A program made the translations under genes and the position numbers. From positions 206,185 to 270,184 of the forward strand of contig NZ_JAHDTF010000015.1 in NCBI RefSeq assembly GCF_018531465.1: DNA of 64,000 nt, in the 5' to 3' direction. Source of the stretch: Sphaerisporangium fuscum (GTDB taxonomy: Bacteria; Actinomycetota; Actinomycetes; Streptosporangiales; Streptosporangiaceae). The notes beneath the pieces are model-generated. The model saw nothing but the letters and a program-made list of their open reading frames with translations. It had not been told where the DNA came from and did not search any database. Positions 16,467 to 25,086 of the stretch are shown in pieces. Position 1 is the first letter of the stretch, and each line of letters begins with the position of its first letter.

Positions 16467-18326
16467 ATGTGTGGAATCTGTGGGTGGGCCGACTTCGACC
16501 GCGATCTGACCGAGTCCAAGGACACCCTGCGCGACATGACCGAGACCATGGCCTGCCGGGGGCCTGACGACGAAGGGATGTGGATCTGCCCGCACGCCGC
16601 CCTGGGGCACCGGCGGCTCGCGATCATCGACATCGAGGGCGGCCGCCAGCCGATGATCGCCGAGGAGGACGGTGAGGTGCTGGCCGTCCTCACCTACAGC
16701 GGCGAGGTCTACAACTTCCAGGAGCTGCGCGCCGAGCTGTCCGCGCGGGGGCACAGGTTCCGCACCCGCAGCGACACCGAGGTCGTCCTGCGGGCCTACC
16801 TCGAATGGGGCGCCGATCTCGCCGCCCGCCTCAACGGCATGTACGCCTTCGCCATCTGGGACACCCGCACCGAGGAGCTCGTGCTCGTCCGCGACCGGCT
16901 CGGCATCAAGCCGCTCTACTACTACCCCACCCCCAGCGGCGTGATCTTCGGGTCGGAGCCGAAGGCGATCCTCGTCAACCCCCTCACCCAGCCCCACGTC
17001 GTCGACGCCGAGGGGATGAACGAGCTGATCGCCTTCGTCAAGACCCCCGAGTGCGGCATCTACCGGGGGATGTTCGAGGTCCGCCCCGGGGGCGTCGTGA
17101 CCGTGAGCCGGCAGGGGGTCGCCAAGGACCGCTACTGGACGCTGGAGGCCCGCGAGCACCCCGACGACGTCGACACCACCGTCGGCACCATCCGGGGACT
17201 GCTGGACGACATCGTCCGGCGTCAGCTGATCTCCGACGTGCCGCTGTGCACGCTGCTGTCCGGCGGCCTGGACTCCAGCGCCGTCACCGCGCTGGCCGCC
17301 AGGGCCCTGAGCGAGCAGGGCGAGGGCAAGCTGCGCGCGTTCTCGGTCGACTTCGTCGGCTACGCCGAGAACTTCAGCCCCGACGAGATGCGCGACACCC
17401 CCGACACGCCGTACGTCCGCGACCTGGTGCGGCACCTGGAGCATCTCGGCGTCGAGCACCACGACATCGTCCTCGACTCGGCCGACCTGATGGACCCCGC
17501 CGTACGGGCCGCGGTGCTGCGGGCGCGCGACCTGCCGACCGGCATCGGGGACATGGACACCTCGCTCTACCTGCTGTTCAAGGCGATCCGCGGCCATTCG
17601 ACCGTGGCCCTGTCGGGGGAGTCGGCCGACGAGGTCTTCGGCGGCTACCGCTGGTTCCACGACCCGGAGGCGGTGAACGCGGGCACCTTCCCGTGGCTGG
17701 CCTCGGTGGGCGGCCGGCGGTTCTCCGGCCTGGAGCTGGTCCTCTCCCGGGACGTCGCCCAGCGGCTCGACCTGCCCGGATACCGCGCGCGGCGCTACCA
17801 CGAGGCTCTGGACGAGGTGCCGCGCCTGCCGGGCGAGAACGGGCACCAGGAGCGGATGCGCGAGGTGAGCTACCTGCATCTCACCCGGTTCGTGCAGATC
17901 CTGCTCGACCGCAAGGACCGCATGAGCATGGCCGTCGGCCTCGAGGTGCGGGTGCCGTTCTGCGATCACCGGCTCGTCGAGTACGTGTTCAACACGCCGT
18001 GGTCGATGAAGACCTTCGACGGCCGGGAGAAAAGCCTGCTCCGGGCGGCCACGGCCGACGTGCTGCCGCGTTCGGTGCTGGAGCGGCGCAAGAGCCCGTA
18101 CCCCTCGACGCAGGATCCGGCCTACGAGAAGGCGCTGCGTGACGAGGCCGCCCGCCTGCTGGCCGCCGGGACGCTCGCCGCCGGGCCGTACATCGACCTG
18201 CAGAAGGTGCGCACCATGCTCGAACAGACCCAGCCCGGCAGCGACCCCGACGTCCGCAGCGCGCTGGAAGGGCTCCTCCAGTTCAACGCCTGGCTGGAGA
18301 AGTATCAGGTGCAGATCAGCCTCTGA
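16467..18326 (+). CDS. asnB: Asparagine synthetase (glutamine-hydrolysing)
   Basis: A 619-residue two-domain enzyme making asparagine from aspartate, glutamine and ATP. The N-terminal Ntn glutaminase begins with catalytic Cys2 (MCGICGW), which fixes the start at 16467 rather than at an earlier in-frame ATG at 16398. RLAIIDIEGG and RSDTEV blocks follow. The synthetase domain carries the PP-loop LSGGLDSS (264-271). GAGG lies upstream of the start. Upstream, TATGTGCC-TTTCTG-GGCATATA (16395-16416) is a near-perfect dyad that could be an operator. It could instead serve a specialised amidation, but its isolated position argues for housekeeping. Confidence 0.94.
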   Translation: MCGICGWADFDRDLTESKDTLRDMTETMACRGPDDEGMWICPHAALGHRRLAIIDIEGGRQPMIAEEDGEVLAVLTYSGEVYNFQELRAELSARGHRFRTRSDTEVVLRAYLEWGADLAARLNGMYAFAIWDTRTEELVLVRDRLGIKPLYYYPTPSGVIFGSEPKAILVNPLTQPHVVDAEGMNELIAFVKTPECGIYRGMFEVRPGGVVTVSRQGVAKDRYWTLEAREHPDDVDTTVGTIRGLLDDIVRRQLISDVPLCTLLSGGLDSSAVTALAARALSEQGEGKLRAFSVDFVGYAENFSPDEMRDTPDTPYVRDLVRHLEHLGVEHHDIVLDSADLMDPAVRAAVLRARDLPTGIGDMDTSLYLLFKAIRGHSTVALSGESADEVFGGYRWFHDPEAVNAGTFPWLASVGGRRFSGLELVLSRDVAQRLDLPGYRARRYHEALDEVPRLPGENGHQERMREVSYLHLTRFVQILLDRKDRMSMAVGLEVRVPFCDHRLVEYVFNTPWSMKTFDGREKSLLRAATADVLPRSVLERRKSPYPSTQDPAYEKALRDEAARLLAAGTLAAGPYIDLQKVRTMLEQTQPGSDPDVRSALEGLLQFNAWLEKYQVQISL

Positions 18327-18403
18327 AGGGCATCCGTGCCCGCTCGACGCCGATCTCTTCTCGGTGCGGGTGTGATCGCGGAGGCGGCCTGCGGAGAACG
18401 GCG

Positions 18404-18847
18404 CTAGGGAAGCCGGTCAGGGCAGGAGCTGACGCGTTCGAGGGCGTCGGCGATGCCCTTGCGCAGCATGTCGCCGTACGGCCCCTCGGGCAGGGCGCCG
18501 ACGTGGTCGGCGGCCAGGTTGAAGTAGCGGGCGGCCTCGGGGAGGTCGCCCAGCAGCTCGTGGGACGCGCCCATGTTGAGGTAGAGCGAGGGGTAGAAGC
18601 CGCTGACGCGCTCGTCGCCGACGGCGTCGGCGTGGTGCAGGGAGACGGCGTTCCACAGCAGGGTCTCTTCGGCGGAATCCTGCTGGCGGGCGACGTAGTG
18701 TGCCGCGACGCAGGCGTCGAGGTCGTCCGTCCGCTCGGCCCACGCCTGGTCGAACAACCGCCGGGCCTCCTGCGGCCTGCCCTCGGCCTCCGCGCGCATG
18801 CCCTCGGCGCACAGCCTGACGACGGGGTTGTCGAGATCGAGCTCCAC
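18404..18847 (-). CDS. Small TPR-like protein
   Basis: A 147-residue helical protein with tetratricopeptide-like repeats. A..GMRAEAEGRPQEARRLFDQAW is followed by a helical pair around LLWNAVSLHHADAVGD and by YLNMGASHELLGDLPEAARYF. It is probably an interaction scaffold in the cytoplasm. A GAGGTAG-type sequence precedes the ATG at 18847. It lies downstream of zur on the same strand with a 61-bp gap, so co-transcription with zur is possible. The role is unknown. Confidence 0.7.
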   Translation of the reverse strand: MELDLDNPVVRLCAEGMRAEAEGRPQEARRLFDQAWAERTDDLDACVAAHYVARQQDSAEETLLWNAVSLHHADAVGDERVSGFYPSLYLNMGASHELLGDLPEAARYFNLAADHVGALPEGPYGDMLRKGIADALERVSSCPDRLP

Positions 18848-18908
18848 GGCTACCTCCTCTGTCCGGTCCCCAGCAGCCTAGGCCGGAGGACCGACAAACG
18901 CCGAGAGA

Positions 18909-19358
18909 TCATTCGCGGGCTTGGGCGGCGCACTCGGGGCAGAGGCCGAACAGCTCCACGGTGTGGTCGACGTCGACGAAGCCCGCCTCGGCCGCGACCC
19001 GCTCGGCCCAGCGCTCCACGGCCTTGCCCTCGACCTCGACGCTGCGGCCGCACGACCGGCAGGTCACGTGGTGATGGTGGCTGACGGTCGCGCAGCGGCG
19101 GTAGAGGGTCTCCCCGCTCTCGTCGCGGATCGCGTCGACCACCTGGTCCTCGCTGAGCACCTGCAGATGACGGTAGACGGTGGTCAGCCCCACGCGCTCG
19201 CCCCGGCGGCGCAGCTCGGCATGGATCTCCTGGGCGCTGTGGAAACCGGTCAGCTTGCCGAGCACGGTGACGAGAGCCTCGGCCTGCCTGGTGCCTCTGA
19301 CCCGGGTGCCCCGGGACTGCTCCAGTTGCTGCGGAGGCACAGGAGATTGCGACGTCAT
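18909..19358 (-). CDS. zur: Fur-family zinc uptake regulator (Zur)
   Basis: A 149-residue Fur-family repressor: N-terminal winged helix (recognition segment VGLTTVYRHLQVL near 56-68), then a dimerisation domain with structural zinc cysteines Cys100/Cys103 (CRSCG) and Cys140/Cys143 (CPEC). A His run at 94-97 and ETLYRRC are typical of Zur rather than Fur or the peroxide sensor. When loaded with zinc it represses zinc uptake genes. GGAGGGG precedes the ATG at 19358. No clear Zur box was found in its own upstream region, and no znuABC genes are in the window. Confidence 0.88.
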   Translation of the reverse strand: MTSQSPVPPQQLEQSRGTRVRGTRQAEALVTVLGKLTGFHSAQEIHAELRRRGERVGLTTVYRHLQVLSEDQVVDAIRDESGETLYRRCATVSHHHHVTCRSCGRSVEVEGKAVERWAERVAAEAGFVDVDHTVELFGLCPECAAQARE

Positions 19359-19566
19359 GCCGAGCCCCTCCCGCCGGTCTTCGCGTCCACTTCGCCACGA
19401 CTTTCACCGCTGATACGAACATTACCAACGGACTCCCTTGTCCTTTCGCTCCACAGCGCGGAGACGGGGCCGGCGCGGGTCCGCGTACGCCGTGGGCTCC
19501 CCGGCGTGCGAATCTGGTGCGGGCGCCCCCGGCGCCCGCCCGCCCGATCACCGAGCCGAGGAGTCG

Positions 19567-20052
19567 ATGAGCTTGTCCTGGCGTCACTTGCCCGAACCCG
19601 CGCGGTCGATCGCCGAGGGGACGGCCGAGGCCGTCGCGGCGGCCGGCTCGCGTGACCTGGAGGCGTTCCAGCAGGCGACGGCGCGGCTCGCGGCGCTGGG
19701 GCCCGGCCAGGTCGGCCTGGTGCTGGGCGAGGTCGTCAGATCGCTGCTCGAGGACCTGCATCATGGCGGCCTGGCCGCCGACGACGTGCAGGCGCTGGTG
19801 GAGCGGTGCACGCGGTCCGCCTCGGAGTGGCTCGACGGCGTGAGCCCGGATGTGCTGGTCATCCTGGTGGCCGGAGCCCTCGGCGTTCACCAGGCGGAGG
19901 TCGAGACGTTCGGCATCGACGCGGCGCAGGCGGCCCGGCACGGCGCGCTGCTGGTCGCCGACCTGATCGCCGTCTCGGGCCACTCGCTCAACGCCTGCCT
20001 GGGGGCGGTCTTCGCCGACATCGCCCGGGCCGAGGCCTCCGAGACCCCCTGA
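19567..20052 (+). CDS. Hypothetical protein, helical
   Basis: A 161-residue Ala/Leu-rich predicted helical protein with no family I recognise. The ATG at 19567 is preceded by GAGGAG; a longer frame upstream lacks coding character. It has no signal peptide, but a moderately hydrophobic stretch (DVLVILVAGALGV) lies mid-protein. It is divergent from zur and ends 15 bp before the stop of the next, convergent gene. Confidence 0.6.
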   Translation: MSLSWRHLPEPARSIAEGTAEAVAAAGSRDLEAFQQATARLAALGPGQVGLVLGEVVRSLLEDLHHGGLAADDVQALVERCTRSASEWLDGVSPDVLVILVAGALGVHQAEVETFGIDAAQAARHGALLVADLIAVSGHSLNACLGAVFADIARAEASETP

Positions 20053-20067
20053 ACCCCGCCCGCGAAA

Positions 20068-20661
20068 TCAGTACAGGTGGCGGGCCGAGCCGACGAGGGC
20101 CGGCCTGCCGAGGTGCGCCGCCGTGACCCGCACGCCGGTGGCACGCTCGGCCAGGGCCATGGCGGCGAGCACCGGGTCGAACTCCTCGTCGTCGAGGCGG
20201 TCGTCGACGTCCTTCTCGTCGACGGGAATGCCGATCTCGCGCATCTGGTCGGCCAGCCGGTCGGGGGCGTCGCCCCAGCGCGAGTCGGGGCCGTCGGTCT
20301 CGAAGCCCGTGACCAGGCGGCCGTCGGCCGCGTACAGGAACTGCCGCTGGTCGTCCACGCCGAGGAACACCGTGGCCATGACGGTGCCGGCGGACAGCCG
20401 CCGGGTGACCTCGACGAGCGTGCCCATGCGGCCCCCGGCCTCGAGCAGGACGCTGCCGCCGACGGCGGGATACGCCGCGAGGGGATGCTCCTGAAGGCTC
20501 CACCCGGAGGGCTCGACGGGCTCGGCGGTGACGCCGACGCGGCGGAAGGCCTCTTCGGGGGACACCTGACGCACGAACAGCAGGCAGAACCCCGTGACGC
20601 ATAAGCTCTCGCCGTACTTCTCGTCGAACCAGGCGTAGTCGGCCGCCGTCGCGCCACTCAT
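20068..20661 (-). CDS. DUF6461-like protein
   Basis: A 197-residue acidic cytoplasmic protein. The pattern YAWFDEKYGESLCVTGFCLLFVRQVSPEE near the N-terminus, then a glycine-rich VGGSVLLEAG segment and a late DPVLAAMALAERATGVRV, matches the actinobacterial DUF6461 type of protein as I remember it. No catalytic residues are evident. A GGAGG site is present seven bases upstream of the ATG at 20661. Function unknown. Confidence 0.6.
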   Translation of the reverse strand: MSGATAADYAWFDEKYGESLCVTGFCLLFVRQVSPEEAFRRVGVTAEPVEPSGWSLQEHPLAAYPAVGGSVLLEAGGRMGTLVEVTRRLSAGTVMATVFLGVDDQRQFLYAADGRLVTGFETDGPDSRWGDAPDRLADQMREIGIPVDEKDVDDRLDDEEFDPVLAAMALAERATGVRVTAAHLGRPALVGSARHLY

Positions 20662-20760
20662 GGGGGGAGGTCCTCTCGACGTTCCTTCACCCCGCGATCA
20701 TTCCAGCCGCCACCGACAAAATCCCGGCCCCGCCCGCCCTGCCACGGCGCCGGATTCCCC

Positions 20761-22644
20761 TCAGGATTCGGCGAGGACGATGAGGCGGTCCTGGGCGGTG
20801 AGGGTGAGAGGGGACTCCTTGTCGGGGTTGAGAGTGACCCCGTAGTGGGGCGGGACCGCGGAGGTGCCGGCAAGGCGGTAACCCAGGGCGGTCTCCCCCC
20901 GGAGACGGGCGGCCTCGATGACGGTCGCGAAGTTGATCGTGCCGGGGGTGACGTACTCCTCGACCGGCTTGAGGTAGATGTCCGGGCCGCGATGGCTGAA
21001 CAGCAGGTCGAACACCTGGGCGAGGTGGCGGTTCTCGGCGACCTGGGTGAGGAGCTGGCTGACCAGCTTGCTGCTGACCACGAAGTCGTCGGCCTCGGCC
21101 ACCTCGGCGAGGACCCGGTTGCGCTCGTCGTTCATCTCGCTGACGATCGCGCCGGCCACCCGCATGTCGCGCAGGTGCAGCAGCGTGATCAGGGTGCGGG
21201 CGTCGGCCTTCTGGGCGTCGCAGGCGTCGTCGGACAGCACGATGACCTGGTCGTAACCGCCCACGTCCAGAGCCTCCAGCGCGGCACGGTTGGTGGTGTC
21301 GCACTCCCGGGCGTAGACGAGCATGCCGGGGACGGCGGGGAAGTCCTTCGTCTGGTCCCCCGCGAGGTGGATCTCCGATCCCGGCAGCAGGTAGTGGCCG
21401 AGCTCCTGGAGGATCCGCGCCCTGCGCCTGCTGGAGCCGAGCATGAGCATGCGGGAGGGACGCCGTTCGGCCGCCCCCGGCTCTCTGATCGCGTCGCGGT
21501 GGACGGCGGGAGCGGACGTGGCGAGGCGGATCTCGGAGTCATCGCGGGCGATCACGATCACCTGGTCGCCCTCTTCGATGAGGCCGTCCGTCGCCGGGTT
21601 GAGCTCGGCGGTGCCGTCCGCGCGCCGCACACCGAGCAGCGTGGCGGTGGCGTACGCGGTCAGCGCCTCGCCGTAGGTCCGGCCGACGAGGCCGGGCTCG
21701 GTCCTGAGGTAGATCTCGTCGCCCTCGAAGTTCAGCAGGTCGCTGTAGACGGCCGACAGCCCCGACTGCCGGCACGACTGCACGACCAGGCGGGCGGCGA
21801 TGTCCTGGGAGTCGACCACCTCCACGTGGGACCCGCCGGCGATGCGCGCGACCGCCAGGTTGCCGCTGTCGCTGACCGCGGTGACGACCGGCGGGCGGGT
21901 GGCGGGCCAGTCGCGGTGGCTGAGCGCGAGCAAGGTCTTGATCAACTGGGAGTCCTCGGTGGGCAGCACCAGGATCGCGTGCGCGGAGGCGGGGCTGACG
22001 AGGTCCAGCGCGGAGGGCTCGGACGGATCGCCGGTGCGGCAGACGACGAGGGTCGTCCCGGTGTCGCCCAGCCGGGCGCGCAGGTCCTCCTCCATCTCGA
22101 TCTTGTCGCGCGGGGCGAGGACGGCGATGATCGACCGTTTCTCGCTCGCCTTCGCGGTGACGAGCTCCCGGATGATCGAGTAGATCTCGTCCGACCAGCC
22201 GAGGATGACGGTGTGCCCGTTCTCCACCACCCGGGAGCGGCCCTTGCGCAGGCCTTCGAGCTTGGCCTCCAGGCCGGTGGTGAGCACGCCCACCAGTGCG
22301 CTGACGATGAACAGGCCGCCGATGGTGACGACGAGCATCATGAAGACGAAGAACCAGTTGCCGCCGTCGCCGGCCACGGTGCCGGTGTCCATCGCGTGCA
22401 GCAGGCTCTGCCAGGCGACCTCGAACCAGCCGAGCGCTCCGGCGTCCTTCCCGGCGGCGAAGGGCGTCGCCAGCAGGGTGACGAAGACGATCAATGCGGT
22501 GGAGGCCACCGCCAGCCAGCCGATGAGGGCCGGGGTGCCCTTGGACATCGTGTTGTCGAACCAGTAACGCAGACGATCGCGAGACACCTTTGTTCGCCGC
22601 CTCTGAATGTTTGCCCTTTTTGTGGCAGTTTGCGGACTGGTCAT
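20761..22644 (-). CDS. CASTOR/POLLUX-type ion channel with RCK (NAD-binding) domains
   Basis: A 627-residue membrane protein. Two N-terminal hydrophobic segments (about 39-62 and 98-125) flank a pore-like region (WFEVAWQSLLHAMDTGTVAGDGG). They are followed by two Rossmann-like RCK domains starting near GHTVILGWSDEIYSI and RMLMLGSSRRRARIL, and a TrkA-C-like end. This order matches the CASTOR/POLLUX and Streptomyces ion-channel family, which gate cation flow in response to ligands. A TTGTGC-N17-TATGCT promoter (22681-22653) ends about eight bases before the ATG at 22644, so the message may be leaderless; a GTG at 22587 is an alternative start. The transported ion is inferred to be K+ or Ca2+. 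Confidence 0.85.
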   Translation of the reverse strand: MTSPQTATKRANIQRRRTKVSRDRLRYWFDNTMSKGTPALIGWLAVASTALIVFVTLLATPFAAGKDAGALGWFEVAWQSLLHAMDTGTVAGDGGNWFFVFMMLVVTIGGLFIVSALVGVLTTGLEAKLEGLRKGRSRVVENGHTVILGWSDEIYSIIRELVTAKASEKRSIIAVLAPRDKIEMEEDLRARLGDTGTTLVVCRTGDPSEPSALDLVSPASAHAILVLPTEDSQLIKTLLALSHRDWPATRPPVVTAVSDSGNLAVARIAGGSHVEVVDSQDIAARLVVQSCRQSGLSAVYSDLLNFEGDEIYLRTEPGLVGRTYGEALTAYATATLLGVRRADGTAELNPATDGLIEEGDQVIVIARDDSEIRLATSAPAVHRDAIREPGAAERRPSRMLMLGSSRRRARILQELGHYLLPGSEIHLAGDQTKDFPAVPGMLVYARECDTTNRAALEALDVGGYDQVIVLSDDACDAQKADARTLITLLHLRDMRVAGAIVSEMNDERNRVLAEVAEADDFVVSSKLVSQLLTQVAENRHLAQVFDLLFSHRGPDIYLKPVEEYVTPGTINFATVIEAARLRGETALGYRLAGTSAVPPHYGVTLNPDKESPLTLTAQDRLIVLAES

Positions 22645-23085
22645 GGGGCGGGAGCATAAGACAGCTCGCCAAAGGGCACAACTGGCGGTGATCTCGGCGG
22701 TGAAGCCGCCTCACCCGCTGGACGGAACGAGGTTCGGCGCCGAACGAACAGGCTGCTCAGCGGCTATATCCGTAAAAAAGCAGAAATGTTTGCCCGCGGT
22801 GGGGCGGGCGGCGAGAATGGCGGCGGGAAACGACGGAGAAGCCGCCGGCCCGGCGAAAAGCTTCCCGGCGATGAATGAGGAGACCGCCTCCGCATGGGGA
22901 GGGTGAGTCGGCCCCGCCGTACTTCCACGGCGCCGCCTGCCATGAGCTCCCGTCGCGGTCGGTGATCTTAGCATCCAGCCGCTCACGCGCGCGGGGCCCC
23001 GCCCCTCCCGGAGGATGTCCACAGGCGCCCCGCCGATTGCACGGGTCACTGCGGCGGTCCGGGACAATGGAGGCGTCAGGCTTTC
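22645..23085. other. Intergenic region between the channel gene and lysS
   Basis: No gene is supported in these 441 bases. On the minus strand a channel promoter is visible: -35 TTGTGC (22681-22676), 17 bp, -10 TATGCT (22658-22653). An A-rich patch near 22764-22790 stands out from the GC-rich surroundings. Open frames here do not show codon bias or a ribosome site. The lysS promoter is not clear. Confidence 0.5.
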
Positions 23086-23104
23086 GAGGAAGGATGTGCC
23101 CATC

Positions 23105-24826
23105 GTGGCTATGAGCGCCGAGGCCGACTGGGTCTCACGATTCGCGGACGAGGTCATCGCCGAAGCGGAGCGTCGCGCGCCCGGCAAACCGATCGTCTGC
23201 GCTTCGGGCCTCAGCCCGTCCGGCCCCGTCCACCTCGGCAACCTCCGCGAAGTGATGACGCCCCACCTGGTGGCCGACGAGATCCGCCGCCGGGGTCACG
23301 AGGTCGTCCACATCATCTCCTGGGACGACTACGACCGCTTCCGCAAGGTGCCCGCCGGCATCGACTCGTCCTGGTCGGAGCACATCGGCAAGCCGCTGAC
23401 CTCGGTGCCCGCCCCGCCCGGCAGCACCTACCCCAACTGGGCCGAGCACTTCAAGGCGCCGATGATCGCGGCCCTGGCCGAGCTGGGCGTGGAGTTCCAC
23501 GGCATCAGCCAGACAGCCCAGTACACCTCGGGCGCGTACCGCGAGCAGATCCTGTTCGCGATGCGCGAGCGTGAGCGCATCGACGCGATCCTCGACCGCT
23601 ACCGCACCAAGGCCAAGCCGGCCGCCAAGAAGCCGCAGCAGAAGCTCGACGAGGCCGACGCCGCCGCCGCGCAGGCCGCCGAAGAGGGGTCCGGCGCCGC
23701 CGCCGAGGACGACGGCAAGGCGGCCGCCGGCTACTTCCCGTACAAGCCCTACTGCTCGGTCTGCGAGCGCGACTTCACCACCGTCACGGCGTACGACGAC
23801 GAGACCACCGAGCTGTCCTACACCTGCGCCTGCGGCCACGAGGAGACCGTGCGGCTGTCGGAGCACGACCGCGGCAAGCTCGTGTGGAAGGTCGACTGGC
23901 CGATGCGCTGGGCGTACGAAGGGGTCGTCTTCGAGCCCTCCGGCGTCGACCACCAGTCTCCGGGCTCGTCCTGGACGGTCGGCGGCCACATCGTGAAGGA
24001 GATCTTCGGGGCCGAGCAGCCGATCGGCCCGATGTACGCCTTCGTCGGCATCAGCGGCATGCCGAAGATGAGCAGTTCCAAGGGCGCGGTGCCGACCGCC
24101 GCCGACGCGCTGGAGATCATGGAGGCGCCGCTGCTGCGCTGGCTCTACGCGCGCCGCCGGCCCAACCAGTCGTTCAAGGTCGCCTTCGACCAGGAGATCC
24201 AGCGGCTGTACGACGAGTGGGACGCCCTGGAGCGCAAGGTCAGGGACGGCTCGGCGCTGCCCGCCGACCAGGCCGCCCACGCCCGCGCGATCTCCACCGC
24301 GCGGGGCCCGCTGCCGTCCACGCCCCGGCCGCTGCCGTACCGCACGCTGGCCTCGATCGTCGACGTGACCACCGGCGACCCGGAGCAGACGCTGCGCATC
24401 CTGCGCGACCTCGACCCGGAGAACCCCATCACCTCCCTCGACGAGACCCGGCCGAGGCTCGACCGCGCCGAGCGGTGGATCGACACCCAGGTCCCGGCCG
24501 AGCAGCGCACCCGCGTCCGCGAGGAGCCCGACACCCGGCTGCTGGCGTCCCTGGGAGACCGCGAGCGCGAGTCGCTGGGGCTGCTGCTGGAGAGGCTCGA
24601 CGACCACTGGTCGATCGAGGGGCTCACGGAGCTGGTGTACGGCGTGCCGAAGGTCCAGGCCGGGCTGGCTCCCGACGCCAAGCCGACGCCCGAGCTCAAG
24701 GTCGCGCAGCGTGAGTTCTTCGCCCTGCTCTACACCTTGCTGGTCGGCCGTGACACCGGTCCCCGCCTGCCCACCCTGCTGCTGGCCGTCGGCGCCGACC
24801 GCGTCCGCAAGCTGCTGGCCGTCTAG
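23105..24826 (+). CDS. lysS: Class I lysyl-tRNA synthetase
   Basis: A 573-residue class I (archaeal-type) LysRS that charges tRNA-Lys. Counting from the ATG at 23111, the HIGH-like motif is SGPVHLGN (37-44) and KMSKS is KMSSSKG (319-325). Zinc-ribbon cysteines lie at 215/218 and 239/241. An Ala/Lys/Glu-rich low-complexity insert lies at about 166-206 before the ribbon. GAGGAAGGA (23086-23094) suits a GTG start at 23105 (spacing 10) better than the ATG at 23111. A six-codon frame (23094-23114) overlaps the start. A strong terminator follows. Confidence 0.94.
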   Translation: MAMSAEADWVSRFADEVIAEAERRAPGKPIVCASGLSPSGPVHLGNLREVMTPHLVADEIRRRGHEVVHIISWDDYDRFRKVPAGIDSSWSEHIGKPLTSVPAPPGSTYPNWAEHFKAPMIAALAELGVEFHGISQTAQYTSGAYREQILFAMRERERIDAILDRYRTKAKPAAKKPQQKLDEADAAAAQAAEEGSGAAAEDDGKAAAGYFPYKPYCSVCERDFTTVTAYDDETTELSYTCACGHEETVRLSEHDRGKLVWKVDWPMRWAYEGVVFEPSGVDHQSPGSSWTVGGHIVKEIFGAEQPIGPMYAFVGISGMPKMSSSKGAVPTAADALEIMEAPLLRWLYARRRPNQSFKVAFDQEIQRLYDEWDALERKVRDGSALPADQAAHARAISTARGPLPSTPRPLPYRTLASIVDVTTGDPEQTLRILRDLDPENPITSLDETRPRLDRAERWIDTQVPAEQRTRVREEPDTRLLASLGDRERESLGLLLERLDDHWSIEGLTELVYGVPKVQAGLAPDAKPTPELKVAQREFFALLYTLLVGRDTGPRLPTLLLAVGADRVRKLLAV

Positions 24827-24870
24827 CCGCCCGCCCCGCTCCCGGCTCGAGGGAGCAGGGCTCCGAACCA

Positions 24871-24911
24871 TGTGAGGGCCGCCACCCACCTGGGTGGCGG
24901 CCCTCACATTT
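24871..24911 (+). terminator. Intrinsic terminator after lysS
   Basis: An 18-bp perfect stem (24871-24888 with 24891-24908) with a tiny loop is followed by TTTT, a classic Rho-independent terminator. It separates lysS from the peptide ABC operon. Confidence 0.92.
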
Positions 24912-24980
24912 TCGGCCGTCCGGAGGGGCGCCGTCGCATGCGGGGCAAGGGATTCGGACACATCGTCGCAGGTAGACGGC

Positions 24981-25008
24981 TTGGTAAAAATTAGCTTCAT
25001 GGTAGTGT
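24981..25008 (+). promoter_or_regulatory. Promoter and possible operator of the peptide ABC operon
   Basis: TTGGTA (24981-24986) and TAGTGT (25003-25008) are 16 bp apart, a fair promoter leading to a leader of about 70 bases. Between them TAAAAATTAGCTTCA (24985-24999) forms an imperfect dyad (T-AA..T.A..TT-A). Its AT-rich half-sites are like those of RpiR/MurR-type or GntR-type repressors; the regulator is not in the window. Confidence 0.4.
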
Positions 25009-25086
25009 GTGAGCCAGAAAAAAATTGACCACCCTGCCCTGGCGCCCGTATGGTCCTGGCAATCGGGGACCTGGAGAGCACACTTC

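Noticed and set aside
15549..17969. Minus-strand frame of about 800 codons opposite asnB
   Set aside because: Antisense shadow of asnB and the kinase-like gene, with no domain.
22711..23241. Minus-strand frame upstream of lysS
   Set aside because: It overlaps the lysS start and has no ribosome site or family pattern.
23135..25081. Minus-strand frame of about 650 codons opposite lysS
   Set aside because: Antisense to a clear lysS gene and crosses its intrinsic terminator.
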